A DNA stretch of 64,000 nt from assembly GCF_000241485.1 (NCBI RefSeq), contig NZ_JH584241.1, forward strand, positions 3,603,040 through 3,667,039. The letters run 5' to 3'. A model generated the notes under the pieces. That model saw only the letters and a program-made list of their open reading frames with translations, was not told the DNA's origin and searched no databases. Positions 50,452 through 61,298 of the stretch are shown here, piece after piece. The first letter of the stretch is position 1, and each line of letters begins with the position of its first letter. The DNA is from Sphingomonas sp. PAMC 26605. GTDB lineage: Bacteria; Pseudomonadota; Alphaproteobacteria; Sphingomonadales; Sphingomonadaceae. The position numbers were made by a program, and so were the translations under genes.

Positions 50452-53400
50452 ATGCATGTCGTCTTCCGCGAAAGCCACGGGCTGGAGGAAAGCGCCACGC
50501 CGCGCGATCTGGGGCAGGATGCCGCGGATCTCGTGCTGCTGTCGTTTTCCGACAGCGACCTCGGCGCGTTCGCGGCCGGGTGGCGCGCGGGCGGTGACGC
50601 GATGCCGAGCCTGCGGCTCGCCAACCTCGCCGAGCTGACGCATCCGCTGTCGGTCGATACCTATGTCGAGCGCACGCTGGGCGCGGCGAAGGGCATCCTG
50701 ATCCGGCTGATCGGCGGGACCGCCTATTGGCCGTACGGTGTCCAGCAAGTGACGGCGCTCGCCCGGCGGCGGGGAATCGCGCTCGCGATCATCCCCGCCG
50801 ACGGCCGCATCGACTCGCGCCTCGATGCCGCATCGACGGTGCCGGTGTCGACGCTGCGCCGGCTGACGCAGCTGTGCGACATCGGCGGCGCGGCCGCGGC
50901 GCGCGCGGCGATCGCGCACTTCGCACTGGCGGCGGGGGTGTACGTAAAGGCCGCCCCGCCAGCGCGCGCGATCGCCGCGGTCGGCGGCTGGCAACCCGCG
51001 CCCGGGGTTACCTGCCCCGCCGCGTTCGCAATGACCTCGGTCCGGCCGCGGGTCGTGCTGGTGTTCTACCGCTCCTACCTCATGGCCGCCGATCTCGACC
51101 CGATCGCGGCGCTGCACGCCGCCCTCGTCGCCCGTGGCTATGACGCGATCGCGCTGTTCGCGCCGTCGCTCAAGGATGGCGACGCGCGCGGCTGGCTGGG
51201 CCGCTGGGTGTCCGCGCTCGGCCCCGCCGCGATCGTCAACGCGACCGCTTTCTCGGCGCGCGATGCAGCGGGGGCGACCCCGCTCGACATGGCTGGCGTG
51301 CCGGTCTTCCAGATCGCGCTGGCGACCTCGGACCGCGCCGCCTGGGCCGATGCGGCGCGCGGCCTCTCGCCTGCCGATCTCGCGATGCACGTCGTGTTGC
51401 CCGAGGTCGACGGCCGCCTCTTCGCGGGTGTGGCGAGCTTCAAGGACACCCGCCTGCGCGACGCCGACCTGCAATATGCCCGCCGCGAGCACCGCGCCGA
51501 GCCGGAACGGATCGACGCGATCGCCGACCGCGTCCACGGCTGGATAGCGCTCGGCGCCAAACCCACAGCGGAGCGGCGGCTCGCGATCGTGCTGTCGACC
51601 TATCCGGGCAAAGCGCACCAGATCGCGCATGCCGTCGGACTCGATGCGCTCGCCTCGGTCGCGGCGCTGCTCGGCGATCTGGCGGAGGCGGGCTATGCGA
51701 CGACGGCGCTCAGCGCGGCGGATCTCCCGTCGGCGCTGGCAGCGCGAAGCAGCGCCTGGCCGGTGGCCGGCTACCGCGCAGCGCTGGCAAGGCTCCCCGC
51801 CGCGCTTCAGGCCGACATCGCCGCGGCGTGGGGCTCGCCCGAAGACGACCCCGATGTCGCGGACGGCGCCTTTCGCTTCGCCGCGGTCGCCGCGGGAAAC
51901 AGTCTCGTCGCGCTTCAGCCCGAACGGGGAAGCGCCGCCATCCGCGCGCAGGAGTATCACGATCTCGCGCGCTGCCCGCGGCACGGCTATGTCGCTTTCT
52001 ACCTCTGGCTGCACGCGCGGGGGACCGATTCGCTGGTGCATGTCGGCGCGCATGGCACGCTCGAATGGCTGCCGGGCAAGGCGGTGGCCTTGTCCGAGGC
52101 GTGCTGGCCCGAGGCGCTGACCGGGGCGATGCCGGTGCTTTATCCGTTCATCGTCAACGATCCCGGCGAGGCGGCGCAGGCTAAGCGGCGGATCGGCGCT
52201 GTGACGATCGGCCATGTCCCGCCGCCGCTGGTGGCCTCGGGCGGGGGCGCCGGGCTCGGGCGACTCGAGGCGCTGCTCGACGAATTCTCGAATGCCGACG
52301 GGCTCGATCCGGCGCGGCGCGACCGCCTGCAAAGCGACATTGCTGACGAAGCGATCGCGCTCGGGCTCGCCGACGTGCTCGCGCTCGACCAGGCACGATC
52401 AAGCGCCGAGGCGATCACACGGATCGACACCTTCGTCTGCGACGTCAAGGACAGCCAATATGGCGACGGCCTCCACGTCTTCGGGCGTGGCGACCAAGGC
52501 GTGGCGGAGCGCGACGGGTTACTCGCGGCGCTTGCCGGGCGGCGGGTCGCGCCCGGGCCATCGGGGTCGCCGTGGCGCGGGCGGCGCGACGTGCTGCCGA
52601 CCGGGCGCAACCTCTACACCACCGACCCGCGCGCGGTGCCGTCGCGCTCGGCGCATGCGCAGGGGGTTCGGCTCGCCGACGAGCTGATCCGACGCCATCT
52701 GCAGGATCATGGCGATTATCCGCGCGCCCTGGTGGTCGACCTGTGGGGATCGGCGACGATGCGCACCGCCGGCGAGGAGTTCGCGATGGCGCTCCATCTG
52801 CTCGGCGCGGAACCGGTGTGGGATCACCAGTCCGACCGCGTCACCGGGGTCGAGATCCTGCCGCTGATGCAGTTCGACCGCCCGCGGATCGACGTCACGC
52901 TGCGCGTCTCGGGGTTGTTCCGCGACGCCTTTCCGACGCTCTGCGCGATGTTCGGGCAAGCGGTGCGCGCGCTCGCGGCGCGTGACGAGCCGGCGGATCG
53001 CAATCCGTTCGTCGGGGCATCGCCCGGTGCGCGCGTGTTCGGCCCGCGCGCGGGCAGCTATGGCATCGGGCTCGGCGATAGCGCCGACACCTATACGCCC
53101 GAAGCGCGCCGTGCGGCAGGTGCCGCTTGGCTCGCCGCCTCGGCGCATGCGCTCGACGACGGCGACGGACGAGCCGATTCAGCGGGAATCGCCGCGCGCG
53201 TCGCGGCGGCCGATGCCTTCGTCCACGTCCAGGACTTGCCCGAAACCGACCTTCTGCTCGCCGCCGATTATGCCGCGCATGAGGGCGCATTTGCTGCGGC
53301 GCAGGCGATCACTGGCGGCAAAGCCGCGCTTTATCACCTCGACGCGACCGACCCGGCCCGCCCACGCGCCCGTGCGCTCGGCGAGGAGATCGCGCGCGTC

Positions 53401-53712
53401 GTGCGCGCGCGCGCCGCGCATCCGGGCTGGGTCGCGGGCATGATGCGGCATGGCTTCCGCGGCGCGGCCGAGCTTGCCGCGACGCTCGATCAGCTCGGCG
53501 CGTTCGCGCATCTCGCGGGTGTCGTGACGCCCGAATCGATCGACCTCTACTACGACGCGACGCTCGCGCGCGACGAGGTCCGCGCATTCATGGCCGACGC
53601 CAATCCGCAGGCGCTCGCGGCGATGGAGGCGCGGTTCGTCGCGCTGCACGCGGCGGGGCTGTGGCCGACGCGACGCAATTCGATCCTCGCGCAGCTGGGG
53701 CCGAGCGCATGA
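50452..53712 (+). CDS. cobN: cobaltochelatase large subunit CobN
   Basis: A 1086-residue protein, shorter than the about 1275 of Pseudomonas denitrificans CobN but usual for the compact sphingomonad form. Family stretches include [70 protein letters not shown] and MTR-like [25 protein letters not shown]. It forms the chelatase with CobS and CobT, which are not in this window, and inserts Co(II) into hydrogenobyrinate a,c-diamide with ATP. Its stop overlaps the cobG start by four bases. Confidence 0.95.
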   Translation: MHVVFRESHGLEESATPRDLGQDAADLVLLSFSDSDLGAFAAGWRAGGDAMPSLRLANLAELTHPLSVDTYVERTLGAAKGILIRLIGGTAYWPYGVQQVTALARRRGIALAIIPADGRIDSRLDAASTVPVSTLRRLTQLCDIGGAAAARAAIAHFALAAGVYVKAAPPARAIAAVGGWQPAPGVTCPAAFAMTSVRPRVVLVFYRSYLMAADLDPIAALHAALVARGYDAIALFAPSLKDGDARGWLGRWVSALGPAAIVNATAFSARDAAGATPLDMAGVPVFQIALATSDRAAWADAARGLSPADLAMHVVLPEVDGRLFAGVASFKDTRLRDADLQYARREHRAEPERIDAIADRVHGWIALGAKPTAERRLAIVLSTYPGKAHQIAHAVGLDALASVAALLGDLAEAGYATTALSAADLPSALAARSSAWPVAGYRAALARLPAALQADIAAAWGSPEDDPDVADGAFRFAAVAAGNSLVALQPERGSAAIRAQEYHDLARCPRHGYVAFYLWLHARGTDSLVHVGAHGTLEWLPGKAVALSEACWPEALTGAMPVLYPFIVNDPGEAAQAKRRIGAVTIGHVPPPLVASGGGAGLGRLEALLDEFSNADGLDPARRDRLQSDIADEAIALGLADVLALDQARSSAEAITRIDTFVCDVKDSQYGDGLHVFGRGDQGVAERDGLLAALAGRRVAPGPSGSPWRGRRDVLPTGRNLYTTDPRAVPSRSAHAQGVRLADELIRRHLQDHGDYPRALVVDLWGSATMRTAGEEFAMALHLLGAEPVWDHQSDRVTGVEILPLMQFDRPRIDVTLRVSGLFRDAFPTLCAMFGQAVRALAARDEPADRNPFVGASPGARVFGPRAGSYGIGLGDSADTYTPEARRAAGAAWLAASAHALDDGDGRADSAGIAARVAAADAFVHVQDLPETDLLLAADYAAHEGAFAAAQAITGGKAALYHLDATDPARPRARALGEEIARVVRARAAHPGWVAGMMRHGFRGAAELAATLDQLGAFAHLAGVVTPESIDLYYDATLARDEVRAFMADANPQALAAMEARFVALHAAGLWPTRRNSILAQLGPSA

Positions 53713-54809
53713 GCGTGGTCCGCGGCTGGTGCCCGACGGCGCATCGCCCGATGGCGGCGGGCGACGGCCTGCTGGTCCGCGTGCGCCCGCGCCTCGCGCG
53801 GCTGACGCGCGAGCAGGCGCTCGGCCTGTGCGCGGCGGCGGCAGAGCATGGCAATGGCGCGATCGACGTCACCAACCGCGCCAATCTGCAGATCCGCGGC
53901 GTTCGCGAGCAGAGTTGGGCGCCGTTGATCGCCACGCTGTGTGCGCTCGACCTCGTCGATGCCGATCCGGTCCGCGAGGCGCGGCGCGCACTGCTGCTGG
54001 CGCCCGACTGGCATGCCTGCGACGATACGCATCGGATCGCAAGCGACTTCGCCGCTCGGCTGGCCGAGCTTCCCGAGCTCCCCGGCAAATTCGGCTTCGC
54101 GATCGATGCGGGGGCCGCGCCGGTGCTGCACCACGCGCCCGCCGACATCCGGATCGAGCGGGCCGTCACCGGCGCATTGATGGTGCGCGCGGATGGGCAT
54201 GCGCGCGGCGCCGTGCTTCGTGCCGGCACCGAGGTCGATATTGCGGTGGCGCTCGCGTACTGGTTCGTCGCGAGCGGCGGGATCGCCGCCGGTCGGATGG
54301 CGCGCCACCCCGCCGCCTTGCCCGCATGGGCGGATCACGCGGTATCCCCGTCGCCGCCCGGTCTTGCGATCGCAACGGGACCGCATCCGCTCGGCGCAGT
54401 GGTCGGCCTCGCGTTCGGACGGATCGACGCGGCGGAGCTCGCCGCCTTGGTTAAGGACGCCGGCGCGATCCGCGTCACCCCATGGCGGCGGCTGATCGTC
54501 GAGGACGGCGCCGCCGCCGAACAGCCCGAGCCCGCGCTCCTGCACACCGACGCCTGCGTCGGCGCACCCGCCTGCTCGCAAGCGAGCGTCGCGACGCGCG
54601 CGCTCGCGCGGCGCCTCGCGCCACATGTCCAGGGCCAGCTGCATGTCTCCGGCTGCGCCAAGGGCTGCGCGCGCGCGCAGCCCGCCGATGTCGTGCTCAC
54701 CGGGCGCGATGGCCGTTTCGACCTCGCCTTTGGCGCCCGCGCCGGTGCGCCGCCCGCCGTATCGGGGCTCGATGAGATCCAGATCCTCGCCCGTTTCGGA
54801 GCCGCCTGA
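53709..54809 (+). CDS. cobG: precorrin-3B synthase CobG
   Basis: A 366-residue nitrite/sulfite-reductase-fold monooxygenase. The N-terminal [20 protein letters not shown] and [13 protein letters not shown] are diagnostic. The [4Fe-4S] cysteines are visible as CVGAPACSQ (about 281 and 287) and CAKGCA (about 316 and 320). It uses O2 to hydroxylate precorrin-3A and form the lactone of precorrin-3B, the step that marks the aerobic pathway. The ATG at 53709 overlaps cobN (ATGA); its stop shares one base with the cobH start. Confidence 0.94.
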   Translation: MSVVRGWCPTAHRPMAAGDGLLVRVRPRLARLTREQALGLCAAAAEHGNGAIDVTNRANLQIRGVREQSWAPLIATLCALDLVDADPVREARRALLLAPDWHACDDTHRIASDFAARLAELPELPGKFGFAIDAGAAPVLHHAPADIRIERAVTGALMVRADGHARGAVLRAGTEVDIAVALAYWFVASGGIAAGRMARHPAALPAWADHAVSPSPPGLAIATGPHPLGAVVGLAFGRIDAAELAALVKDAGAIRVTPWRRLIVEDGAAAEQPEPALLHTDACVGAPACSQASVATRALARRLAPHVQGQLHVSGCAKGCARAQPADVVLTGRDGRFDLAFGARAGAPPAVSGLDEIQILARFGAA

Positions 54810-55438
54810 TGCCGCATGTCTATCAAACCGACGGCGCCGCGATCTATCGCCAATCCTTCGCGACGATCCGCGCCGAGGCCCAGCTGGCGCGCTTCACCGC
54901 CGAGGAGGAACCGGTCGCGGTCCGCATGATCCACGCCGCGGGCCTCGTCGGGCTGGCCGAGTACATCCGCTTTTCGCCCGACTTCGCGTCGATCGCGCGG
55001 CGCGCGCTTACGGCAGGCGCGCCGATCCTGTGCGATGCACGAATGGTGACCGAAGGGATCACGCGCGCTCGGCTTCCCGCCGACAATCCGGTGATCTGCA
55101 CGCTCCACGCGCCCGAGACCCACGATCTCGCGCGAGCGATGGACAACACGCGCTCGGCTGCCGCGCTCGAACTGTGGCGGCCGCATCTGGCCGGCGCGCT
55201 GGTTGCGATCGGCAATGCGCCGACCGCCTTGTTCCATCTGCTCAACATGCTCGAGGACCCCGCCTGCCCGCGTCCCGCCGCGATCATCGGCTGCCCGGTC
55301 GGCTTCGTCGGCGCGGTCGAATCGAAGGCGGCGCTGTGGGCCGAACAGCCCGTGCCGTGCGTCGTCGTCGAAGGCCGGATGGGCGGCAGCGCGATCACCG
55401 TCGCGGCGATCAACGCGCTCGCGAGCCGCGCCGAATGA
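54809..55438 (+). CDS. cobH: precorrin-8X methylmutase CobH
   Basis: A 209-residue protein of the expected size. The active-site His is about residue 42 in VRMIHAAGLVGLAEY; other family stretches are GAPILCDARMVTEGI, AIGNAPTALFHLLNML and GCPVGFVGAVESKAAL. It moves the C-11 methyl to C-12 to give hydrogenobyrinate. TGATG overlap with cobG and ATGA overlap with cobI show translational coupling. Confidence 0.96.
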   Translation: MPHVYQTDGAAIYRQSFATIRAEAQLARFTAEEEPVAVRMIHAAGLVGLAEYIRFSPDFASIARRALTAGAPILCDARMVTEGITRARLPADNPVICTLHAPETHDLARAMDNTRSAAALELWRPHLAGALVAIGNAPTALFHLLNMLEDPACPRPAAIIGCPVGFVGAVESKAALWAEQPVPCVVVEGRMGGSAITVAAINALASRAE

Positions 55439-56172
55439 CGTCCCCGCCCACCCAAGGCATCATCCACGGCGTAGGCCTCGGCCCGGGCGCGCAGGATCTG
55501 ATGAGCGTCCGCGCCGACCGGCTGGTGCGCGGCGCGCGCCACGTCGCCTATTTCCGCAAGGCGGGAAAGCCGGGCCAGGCGCGCCGCATCGTCGAGGGCA
55601 TGCTGCGCGCCGATGCGACCGAATTCGCGATGGAATATCCCGTCACCACCGAGATCCCGGTCGCCGACCCGCGCTATAACGACCGGCTCTGCGGCTTCTA
55701 TGCCGCCTGCACCGATCACCTCGCCGCGCTTTCGGCGCGCGGCGAGGACGTCGTCGTGCTGTGCGAGGGCGACCCCTTCTTCTACGGCTCGTTCATGCAT
55801 CTCCACAGCCGGCTGGGAGGGATCGCGCCGGTCAGCGTCGTCCCCGGCATCACCGGCATGTCGGGCGCCTGGACCGCCAGCGGCGCGCCGATCACCTGGG
55901 GCGAGGACGTGCTGACCGTGCTCACCGCGACGATCGCCGAGGACGAGCTCACCCGCCGCATCCGCGACACCGATGCGCTGGTGGTGATGAAGATCGGCCG
56001 CCATCTCGCCAAGCTGCGCCGCGCAGTCGCCGCCGCCGGGCGCGACGATGCGGCGTGGCTGGTCGAATATGCCGCGATGCCCGACCAACGCGTGACGCGG
56101 CTCGCCGAGGCGGACGGCATCGCGCCCTATTTCTCGATCCTGCTGATCCACGGCCAGGGGCGGCGGCCATGA
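55435..56172 (+). CDS. cobI: precorrin-2 C20-methyltransferase CobI
   Basis: A 245-residue SAM-dependent methyltransferase with the corrin-type Rossmann-like fold: HGVGLGPGAQDLMSVRA (P-loop-like GxGxGxxD), VVLCEGDPFFYGSFMHLHSR, and VPGITGMSGAWTASGAPI. FAMEYPVTTEIP is typical of the C20 enzyme. It makes precorrin-3A from precorrin-2. Both borders overlap neighbours by ATGA. Confidence 0.95.
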   Translation: MTSPPTQGIIHGVGLGPGAQDLMSVRADRLVRGARHVAYFRKAGKPGQARRIVEGMLRADATEFAMEYPVTTEIPVADPRYNDRLCGFYAACTDHLAALSARGEDVVVLCEGDPFFYGSFMHLHSRLGGIAPVSVVPGITGMSGAWTASGAPITWGEDVLTVLTATIAEDELTRRIRDTDALVVMKIGRHLAKLRRAVAAAGRDDAAWLVEYAAMPDQRVTRLAEADGIAPYFSILLIHGQGRRP

Positions 56173-56918
56173 CCGGCTGGATCGCGATCGCAGGGCTCGG
56201 GCCGGGCGATGCGGCGCTGGTGACGCCCGAAGTCACCGCGGCGCTGGCCGAAGCGACCGACGTGATCGGCTATATCCCCTATGTCGCGCGGGTCGCGCCG
56301 CGCGCGGGGCTGGCGCTCCACGCCACCGACAACCGCGTCGAGCTCGACCGCGCGCGGCATGCGCTCGAGCTGGCGATGGCGGGGCAGCGCGTCGTGGTCG
56401 TGTCGTCGGGCGATCCCGGCGTGTTCGCGATGGCGGCGGCGGTGTTCGAGGCGGTCGAGCATGGGCCGCCCGCATGGCGCGAGCTCGACATCCGCGTGCT
56501 GCCCGGCATTACCGCGATGCTGGCGGCGGCAGCGCGCGCGGGCGCCCCGCTCGGCCATGATTTCTGCGCGATCAACCTGTCGGACAATCTCAAGCCGCAA
56601 GCGCTGATCGAGCGGCGCATCCGGCTTGCCGCCGAGGCGGATTTCGCGATCGCCTGCTACAATCCGCGGTCGCGGAGCCGGCCCGACGGGTTCGGGCGGG
56701 CGCTCGAGATCCTGCGCGAGGTCTGCGCGGACGCCCGGCCCGTGCTGTTCGCGCGCGCGGTCTCGACCCCCGAAGAGATGCTGCGCGTCGTCCCGCTGCC
56801 CGACGCGAGCCCTGAGATGGCCGACATGCGGACGCTCGTCATCGTCGGGTCGAGCGCCACGCGGACGATCGTCCGCAGCGGCGCACCGATCCTCTATACC
56901 CCGCGGTCGGCGGCATGA
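56169..56918 (+). CDS. cobJ: precorrin-3B C17-methyltransferase CobJ
   Basis: A 249-residue methyltransferase: IAGLGPGDAALVTPEVTAAL, DVIGYIPYVARV, VVVVSSGDPGVFAMAAAVFE and LPGITAMLAAAARAGAPLGH, with the CobJ-specific DFCAINLSDNLKPQALIERR and CYNPRSRSRPDGF. It methylates C-17 and contracts the ring to precorrin-4. The last 25 bases overlap the 3' end of the opposite-strand cobK. Confidence 0.95.
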   Translation: MTGWIAIAGLGPGDAALVTPEVTAALAEATDVIGYIPYVARVAPRAGLALHATDNRVELDRARHALELAMAGQRVVVVSSGDPGVFAMAAAVFEAVEHGPPAWRELDIRVLPGITAMLAAAARAGAPLGHDFCAINLSDNLKPQALIERRIRLAAEADFAIACYNPRSRSRPDGFGRALEILREVCADARPVLFARAVSTPEEMLRVVPLPDASPEMADMRTLVIVGSSATRTIVRSGAPILYTPRSAA

Positions 56919-57643
56919 TCGATCCAGCGCAGCACATCGGCCACCGTATCGACCTGCCGACGCTCGGGCAGGGTCGGGCGGTCGATCATCAGCACCGGGA
57001 TCGCCAATTCGCGCGCTGCCAGCAGCTTGGCGTGCGCGCCCGTGCCACCGGCATTCTTGCAGACGACGAGATCGATCGCATGCTCCCGCAACAGCGCGGC
57101 ATCGCCTGCGACATGGAAGGGTCCGCGATCGACTACGAGGCGATGATCGGGCAGCGCCGGCGCGACCTCGGGCGGATCGACGAAACGCAGCAGATAGCGA
57201 TGCTGCGGCTGCGCCGCGAACGCCGCGACGTGCATCCGCCCGAGCGCCAGCATCACCGCGCGGCACGGCCCCGCGAGCGCGGCGACCGCCGCTTCGATGT
57301 CGGGCACGTGCCGCCAGTCGTCGCCGGACTCAGCGGTCCAGGCGGATCGCGACAGCGCGATCAACGGGACACCGGTTGCCGCAGCTGCCTCGACCGCGTT
57401 GGCACTCATCCGCGCGGCGAACGGATGGGTCGCATCGATCAGATGCGTGACCCGCTGCGCCCGCAGATAGGCAGCGAGCCCCGCCGCGCCGCCGAACCCG
57501 CCTACGCGCCTCGGCACGGGCTGCGGCTTGGGGCTGGCGGTGCGCCCGGCATAGCTCAGCACGGCGCGATCGCCGCGCAGCGCCAGCGCCTGCGCGAGCG
57601 CGCTCGCCTCGGCCGTGCCACCGAGGATCAGGATATTCGGCAT
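56894..57643 (-). CDS. cobK: precorrin-6A reductase CobK, on the opposite strand inside the operon
   Basis: A 249-residue NADPH-dependent reductase. LILGGTAEASALAQALA (residues 4-20) is the nucleotide motif; HLIDATHPFAARMSANAVEA and DLVVCKNAGGTGAHAKLLAA are CobK signatures. It reduces precorrin-6A to precorrin-6B. Its 3' end overlaps cobJ by 25 bp, and its ATG (57643-57641) overlaps the cobL ATG (57642-57644) within CATG. Transcription must therefore start inside cobL, outside direct riboswitch control. Confidence 0.95.
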   Translation of the reverse strand: MPNILILGGTAEASALAQALALRGDRAVLSYAGRTASPKPQPVPRRVGGFGGAAGLAAYLRAQRVTHLIDATHPFAARMSANAVEAAAATGVPLIALSRSAWTAESGDDWRHVPDIEAAVAALAGPCRAVMLALGRMHVAAFAAQPQHRYLLRFVDPPEVAPALPDHRLVVDRGPFHVAGDAALLREHAIDLVVCKNAGGTGAHAKLLAARELAIPVLMIDRPTLPERRQVDTVADVLRWIDHAADRGV

Positions 57644-58850
57644 GGCGGATGAACTCGGCAAGGCATGGCTGACGATCGTCGGGATCGGCGAGGATGGACC
57701 AGCCGGCCTGTCCACCGCAAGCCGCGATGCCCTGGCGCGCGCCGAATGGGTGACCGGCGCGACGCGCCACCTTGCGCTGCTGCCGCACCTCGCTTGTCCG
57801 TCGGCGCCGTGGCCGGTGCCGTTCGAGGACGGGATCGTGCCGCTCTTGGCGCAGCGCGGGCGGCGCGTCGTGCTGCTGGTTTCGGGCGATCCGTTCTGGT
57901 TCGGTGCGGGTTCGGTCGTCACGCGCGCACTCGAGCCCGACGAATGGATCGCGCATCCCATGCCCTCGACCTTCAGTCTCGCGGCGGCGCGGCTGGGGTG
58001 GGCGCTCGACACGACCCACTGCCTCGGCCTCCACGCCGCCCCCTTCGCACGGCTGCGCCCAATCCTCGCCCCCGATGTCCGCGCGATCGTATTGGTGCGC
58101 GATGGCGCGGCGGTCGGTGCGCTGGCGCGATATCTGCTCGATCAGGGCTTCGAGGACAGTCGGCTGTGGGTGCTCGAGGCACTGGGCGGTCCGCGCGAGC
58201 GCATGCGCGAAACCACTGCCGCCGCGATCGCCCTCACCGATATCGCGCATCCGGTCGCGGTCGGCATCGCCGTCGCGGGCGACGGTGCGGTCCTCCCCGC
58301 CGCGACCGGACGCCCCGACAGCTGGTTCGCGCATGACGGCCAGATCACCAAGCGCCCGGTCCGCGCGCTCACGCTGTCCGCACTCGCGCCGAAACCGTTC
58401 GAGACTTTGTGGGACATCGGCGCGGGATCGGGATCGATCGCGATCGAATGGCTGCTCGCGCATCCGACCACCCAGGCGCTGGCGTTCGAAGCCGATCCGA
58501 TCCGCGCCGAACGCGCGCGCGCCAATGCGGCGGCGCTCGGGGTCGACCGACTTCACGTGATCGACGTACGCGCGCCCGACGGACTGGGCGGCCAGCCCGC
58601 GCCCGATGCGGTGTTCATCGGTGGCGGGCTTAGCGACGCGCTGCTCGACTGGCTCTGGACGCATCTGGCCCCGGGCACGCGGATCGTCGCCAACGCAGTT
58701 ACGCTCGAATCCGAAGCGCTGCTGGCGACCTGGCACCGCGCAAAGGGCGGCGATCTGCTGCGGATCGAACTGTCCGACGCCGCGCCGCTCGGCTCGCGCC
58801 GCGGCTGGCGCGCGCACTATCCGATCGTCCAGTGGAGCGTGTCGCGGTGA
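57642..58850 (+). CDS. cobL: precorrin-6Y C5,15-methyltransferase (decarboxylating) CobL
   Basis: A 402-residue two-domain enzyme. The N-terminal CobE-type methyltransferase domain has LTIVGIGEDGPAGLS and VVLLVSGDPFWFGAGSVV; the C-terminal CobT-type domain (from about residue 240) has the SAM motif LWDIGAGSGSIAIEWL and FIGGGLSDALL. It methylates C-5 and C-15 and decarboxylates the acetate side chain, giving precorrin-8. The start overlaps that of cobK on the other strand; the stop overlaps the cobE GTG. Confidence 0.95.
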   Translation: MADELGKAWLTIVGIGEDGPAGLSTASRDALARAEWVTGATRHLALLPHLACPSAPWPVPFEDGIVPLLAQRGRRVVLLVSGDPFWFGAGSVVTRALEPDEWIAHPMPSTFSLAAARLGWALDTTHCLGLHAAPFARLRPILAPDVRAIVLVRDGAAVGALARYLLDQGFEDSRLWVLEALGGPRERMRETTAAAIALTDIAHPVAVGIAVAGDGAVLPAATGRPDSWFAHDGQITKRPVRALTLSALAPKPFETLWDIGAGSGSIAIEWLLAHPTTQALAFEADPIRAERARANAAALGVDRLHVIDVRAPDGLGGQPAPDAVFIGGGLSDALLDWLWTHLAPGTRIVANAVTLESEALLATWHRAKGGDLLRIELSDAAPLGSRRGWRAHYPIVQWSVSR

Positions 58851-59212
58851 TCGTCGCGGGCTTCGGATTTCGCGGCAATGCCGAGCTGGCGTCGTGTGAA
58901 GCCGCACTGGCGCTGGCGCAGCACGGGCATCCGCCCCTCACCGCACTGGCCGCGCCCGACGACAAGGCCGAGATGCTCGCGCCGCTGGCCGAACGGCTCG
59001 GGCTCGCGCTGATCGGCATTCCGCCCGAAGCGCTGACCAGTGTCACGACGCCGACCCGCTCGCCCCCCAGCCTCCCGGCACGTGGCACCGGCAGCGTTGC
59101 CGAAGCCGCCGCGCTCGCCGCCGCCGGCGAAGGCGCGCGTGTGATTGCGCGGCGCCAGATCTCCCCCGATCGCAGGGCGACCTGCGCGATCGCTCAAGGA
59201 CCCTCGACATGA
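58847..59212 (+). CDS. cobE: CobE-like cobalamin biosynthesis protein
   Basis: A 121-residue protein related to CobE and the C-terminal domain of Cbi[21 protein letters not shown] at the start, then [20 protein letters not shown], a GIPPEAL motif and [20 protein letters not shown], ending with [14 protein letters not shown]. The start is taken as GTG at 58847, which overlaps the cobL stop (GTGA); an in-frame GTG at 58832 is also possible. Its precise role is unsettled in the literature. Placement between cobL and cobM is the usual one. Confidence 0.88.
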   Translation: MIVAGFGFRGNAELASCEAALALAQHGHPPLTALAAPDDKAEMLAPLAERLGLALIGIPPEALTSVTTPTRSPPSLPARGTGSVAEAAALAAAGEGARVIARRQISPDRRATCAIAQGPST

Positions 59213-59994
59213 CCGTCCACTTCATCGGCGCCGGCCCCGGCGCACCCGATTTGCTCACGCTGCGCGGCCGCGACCGGATCGCCGCGTCGCCGGTGTGTCT
59301 GTACGCCGGGTCGCTCGTGCCCGAAGCGCTGCTCGACCATTGCCCGGCGGGCGCGCGGATCGTGAACACCGCGCCGCTGTCGCTCGATGCGATCCTCGAC
59401 GAGATCGCGGCAGCGCACGCGGCAGGCGAGGATGTCGCGCGGCTGCATTCGGGCGACCTGTCGATCTGGTCGGCGCTGGGCGAACAGCTCCGGCGACTCC
59501 GCGCGCTCGGCATCCCGTTCACGGTCACGCCCGGCGTTCCCGCCTTCGCCGCCGCCGCCGCGACGCTCGAGGCAGAACTCACGCTGCCAGGTCTCGCGCA
59601 ATCGGTCGTCCTGACGCGCACATCGGGTCGCGCCAGCGCGATGCCGCGGGCAGAGACCCTCCCCGCCTTCGCCGCGACCGGGGCTACGCTCGCGATCCAC
59701 CTCTCGATCCACGCGCTCGACCGCGTCGTCGCCGAGCTGACCCCGGCATATGGCGGCGATTGCCCGGTCGCGGTCGTCTGGCGCGCGAGCTGGCCCGACG
59801 AGCGGATCTTCCGCGCCACGCTCGCGACGATCGTCGCGGCCGCGGCCGATGGGCCGGAGCGCACCGCGCTGATCCTGGTCGGGCCGGTCCTCGCCGCCGA
59901 GGATTTCGCCGAAAGCAGCCTCTACGCGACCGGCTACGACCGCCGCTTCCGCCCGCAAAGCGCCACTTCCCCCTTTGCGGAGACGAGCGAATGA
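59209..59994 (+). CDS. cobM: precorrin-4 C11-methyltransferase CobM
   Basis: A 261-residue methyltransferase: [60 protein letters not shown] and [20 protein letters not shown] with the CobM-type [14 protein letters not shown]. It makes precorrin-5. ATGA overlaps join it to cobE and cobB. Confidence 0.96.
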   Translation: MTVHFIGAGPGAPDLLTLRGRDRIAASPVCLYAGSLVPEALLDHCPAGARIVNTAPLSLDAILDEIAAAHAAGEDVARLHSGDLSIWSALGEQLRRLRALGIPFTVTPGVPAFAAAAATLEAELTLPGLAQSVVLTRTSGRASAMPRAETLPAFAATGATLAIHLSIHALDRVVAELTPAYGGDCPVAVVWRASWPDERIFRATLATIVAAAADGPERTALILVGPVLAAEDFAESSLYATGYDRRFRPQSATSPFAETSE

Positions 59995-61298
59995 CCCCCG
60001 GCCTGATGATCGCCGCCCCCGCCTCGGGCACCGGCAAGACCACCGTGATGCTCGGGCTGCTGCGCGCCTTCCGCGACGCGGGGCTGCGCGTCCAGCCGTT
60101 CAAGAGCGGCCCCGATTATATCGACCCCGCCTTTCACCGCGCGGCGAGCGGGCGGCCGTCGTTCAACCTCGACAGCTGGGCGATGGCCGAGCCGATGCTC
60201 CACGGCCTCGCCGCCGAGGCGCGCGATACCGACCTCGTGCTGGCGGAAGGGTCGATGGGCCTGTTCGACGGCGTCGCGAAGCCGGGCGCGACCGGCAACG
60301 GCGCGAGCGCCGACGTCGCGAGGCGGATGGGCTGGCCGGTCGTGCTGGTGATCGACGTGTCGGGCCAGGCGCAATCCGCCGCCGCGACCGCGCTCGGCTT
60401 CGCGCGCTACGATCCCGCGGTGCAGATCGCCGGCGTGATCCTAAATCGAGTCGCGAGCCCGCGCCACGAACGCCTCGCGCGCAGCGGGATGGCGGCGGTC
60501 GGCCTCCGCGTCTTCGGCGCGCTGCCGCGGCGCGGCGACCTCAAGCTGCCCGAGCGCCACCTCGGCCTGGTCCAAGCGTCCGAGCATCCCGACCTCGACG
60601 CGCGCATCGCCGACTATGCGGTCTTCCTGCGCGACCATGTCGACCTCGCGGCGATCCGCGCGGCGGCCGCCGCTACCCCCGCCCCCGCCCCGCACGCCCA
60701 CCGTTTCGCGCCACCCGCGCAGCGGATCGCGCTCGCGCAGGACGCCGCCTTCTCCTTCGCGTACCCGCACATGCTCGCCGGGTGGCGCAGCGCCGGCGCC
60801 GAAATCCTGCCCTTCTCGCCGCTCGCCGACGAAGCCCCCGACCCCGGTGCAGACCTGGTCTGGCTGCCCGGCGGCTATCCCGAACTCCACGCCGGACGCC
60901 TCGCCGCGGCACGGACGTTCCACGCCGCGCTCGCCGAGCATGCCGCGACCCGCCCGGTGCATGGCGAGTGCGGCGGCTATATGGCGCTCGGCGAAGGCCT
61001 GATCGACGCCGACGGCACGCGCCACCGCATGGCGGGGCTGCTCGGTCTGGTGACCAGCTATGCGCAGCGAAAGATGCATCTCGGCTATCGGCATGCGACG
61101 CTGCTCGCCCCGATGGCGGGCGCGGATAGCGGCACCACGCTGCGTGGCCACGAATTCCATTATTCGACGATCCTCGACCAGCCCGACGCCCCGCTCGCAC
61201 ACGTCGTCGATGCCGAGGGCACACCCGTCGCCGAGACCGGATCGCATCGTGGTCGTGTGTCGGGCACCTTCTTCCATCTGATCGCGCCCGAACGATGA
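59991..61298 (+). CDS. cobB: hydrogenobyrinate a,c-diamide synthase CobB (glutamine-hydrolysing)
   Basis: A 435-residue two-domain amidotransferase. The N-terminal P-loop domain has [20 protein letters not shown] (8-27) and [13 protein letters not shown]; the C-terminal GATase1-like domain has [15 protein letters not shown], the nucleophile Cys (about 327) in [14 protein letters not shown] and a His-rich end (GHEFHYST). It amidates the a and c carboxylates using glutamine and ATP. The ATGA at its end opens a 25-codon ORF. Confidence 0.95.
   Translation: MTPGLMIAAPASGTGKTTVMLGLLRAFRDAGLRVQPFKSGPDYIDPAFHRAASGRPSFNLDSWAMAEPMLHGLAAEARDTDLVLAEGSMGLFDGVAKPGATGNGASADVARRMGWPVVLVIDVSGQAQSAAATALGFARYDPAVQIAGVILNRVASPRHERLARSGMAAVGLRVFGALPRRGDLKLPERHLGLVQASEHPDLDARIADYAVFLRDHVDLAAIRAAAAATPAPAPHAHRFAPPAQRIALAQDAAFSFAYPHMLAGWRSAGAEILPFSPLADEAPDPGADLVWLPGGYPELHAGRLAAARTFHAALAEHAATRPVHGECGGYMALGEGLIDADGTRHRMAGLLGLVTSYAQRKMHLGYRHATLLAPMAGADSGTTLRGHEFHYSTILDQPDAPLAHVVDAEGTPVAETGSHRGRVSGTFFHLIAPER

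Noticed and set aside
49417..52332. 971-codon open frame on the minus strand
   Set aside because: It is antisense to cobW and cobN, both of which are certain.
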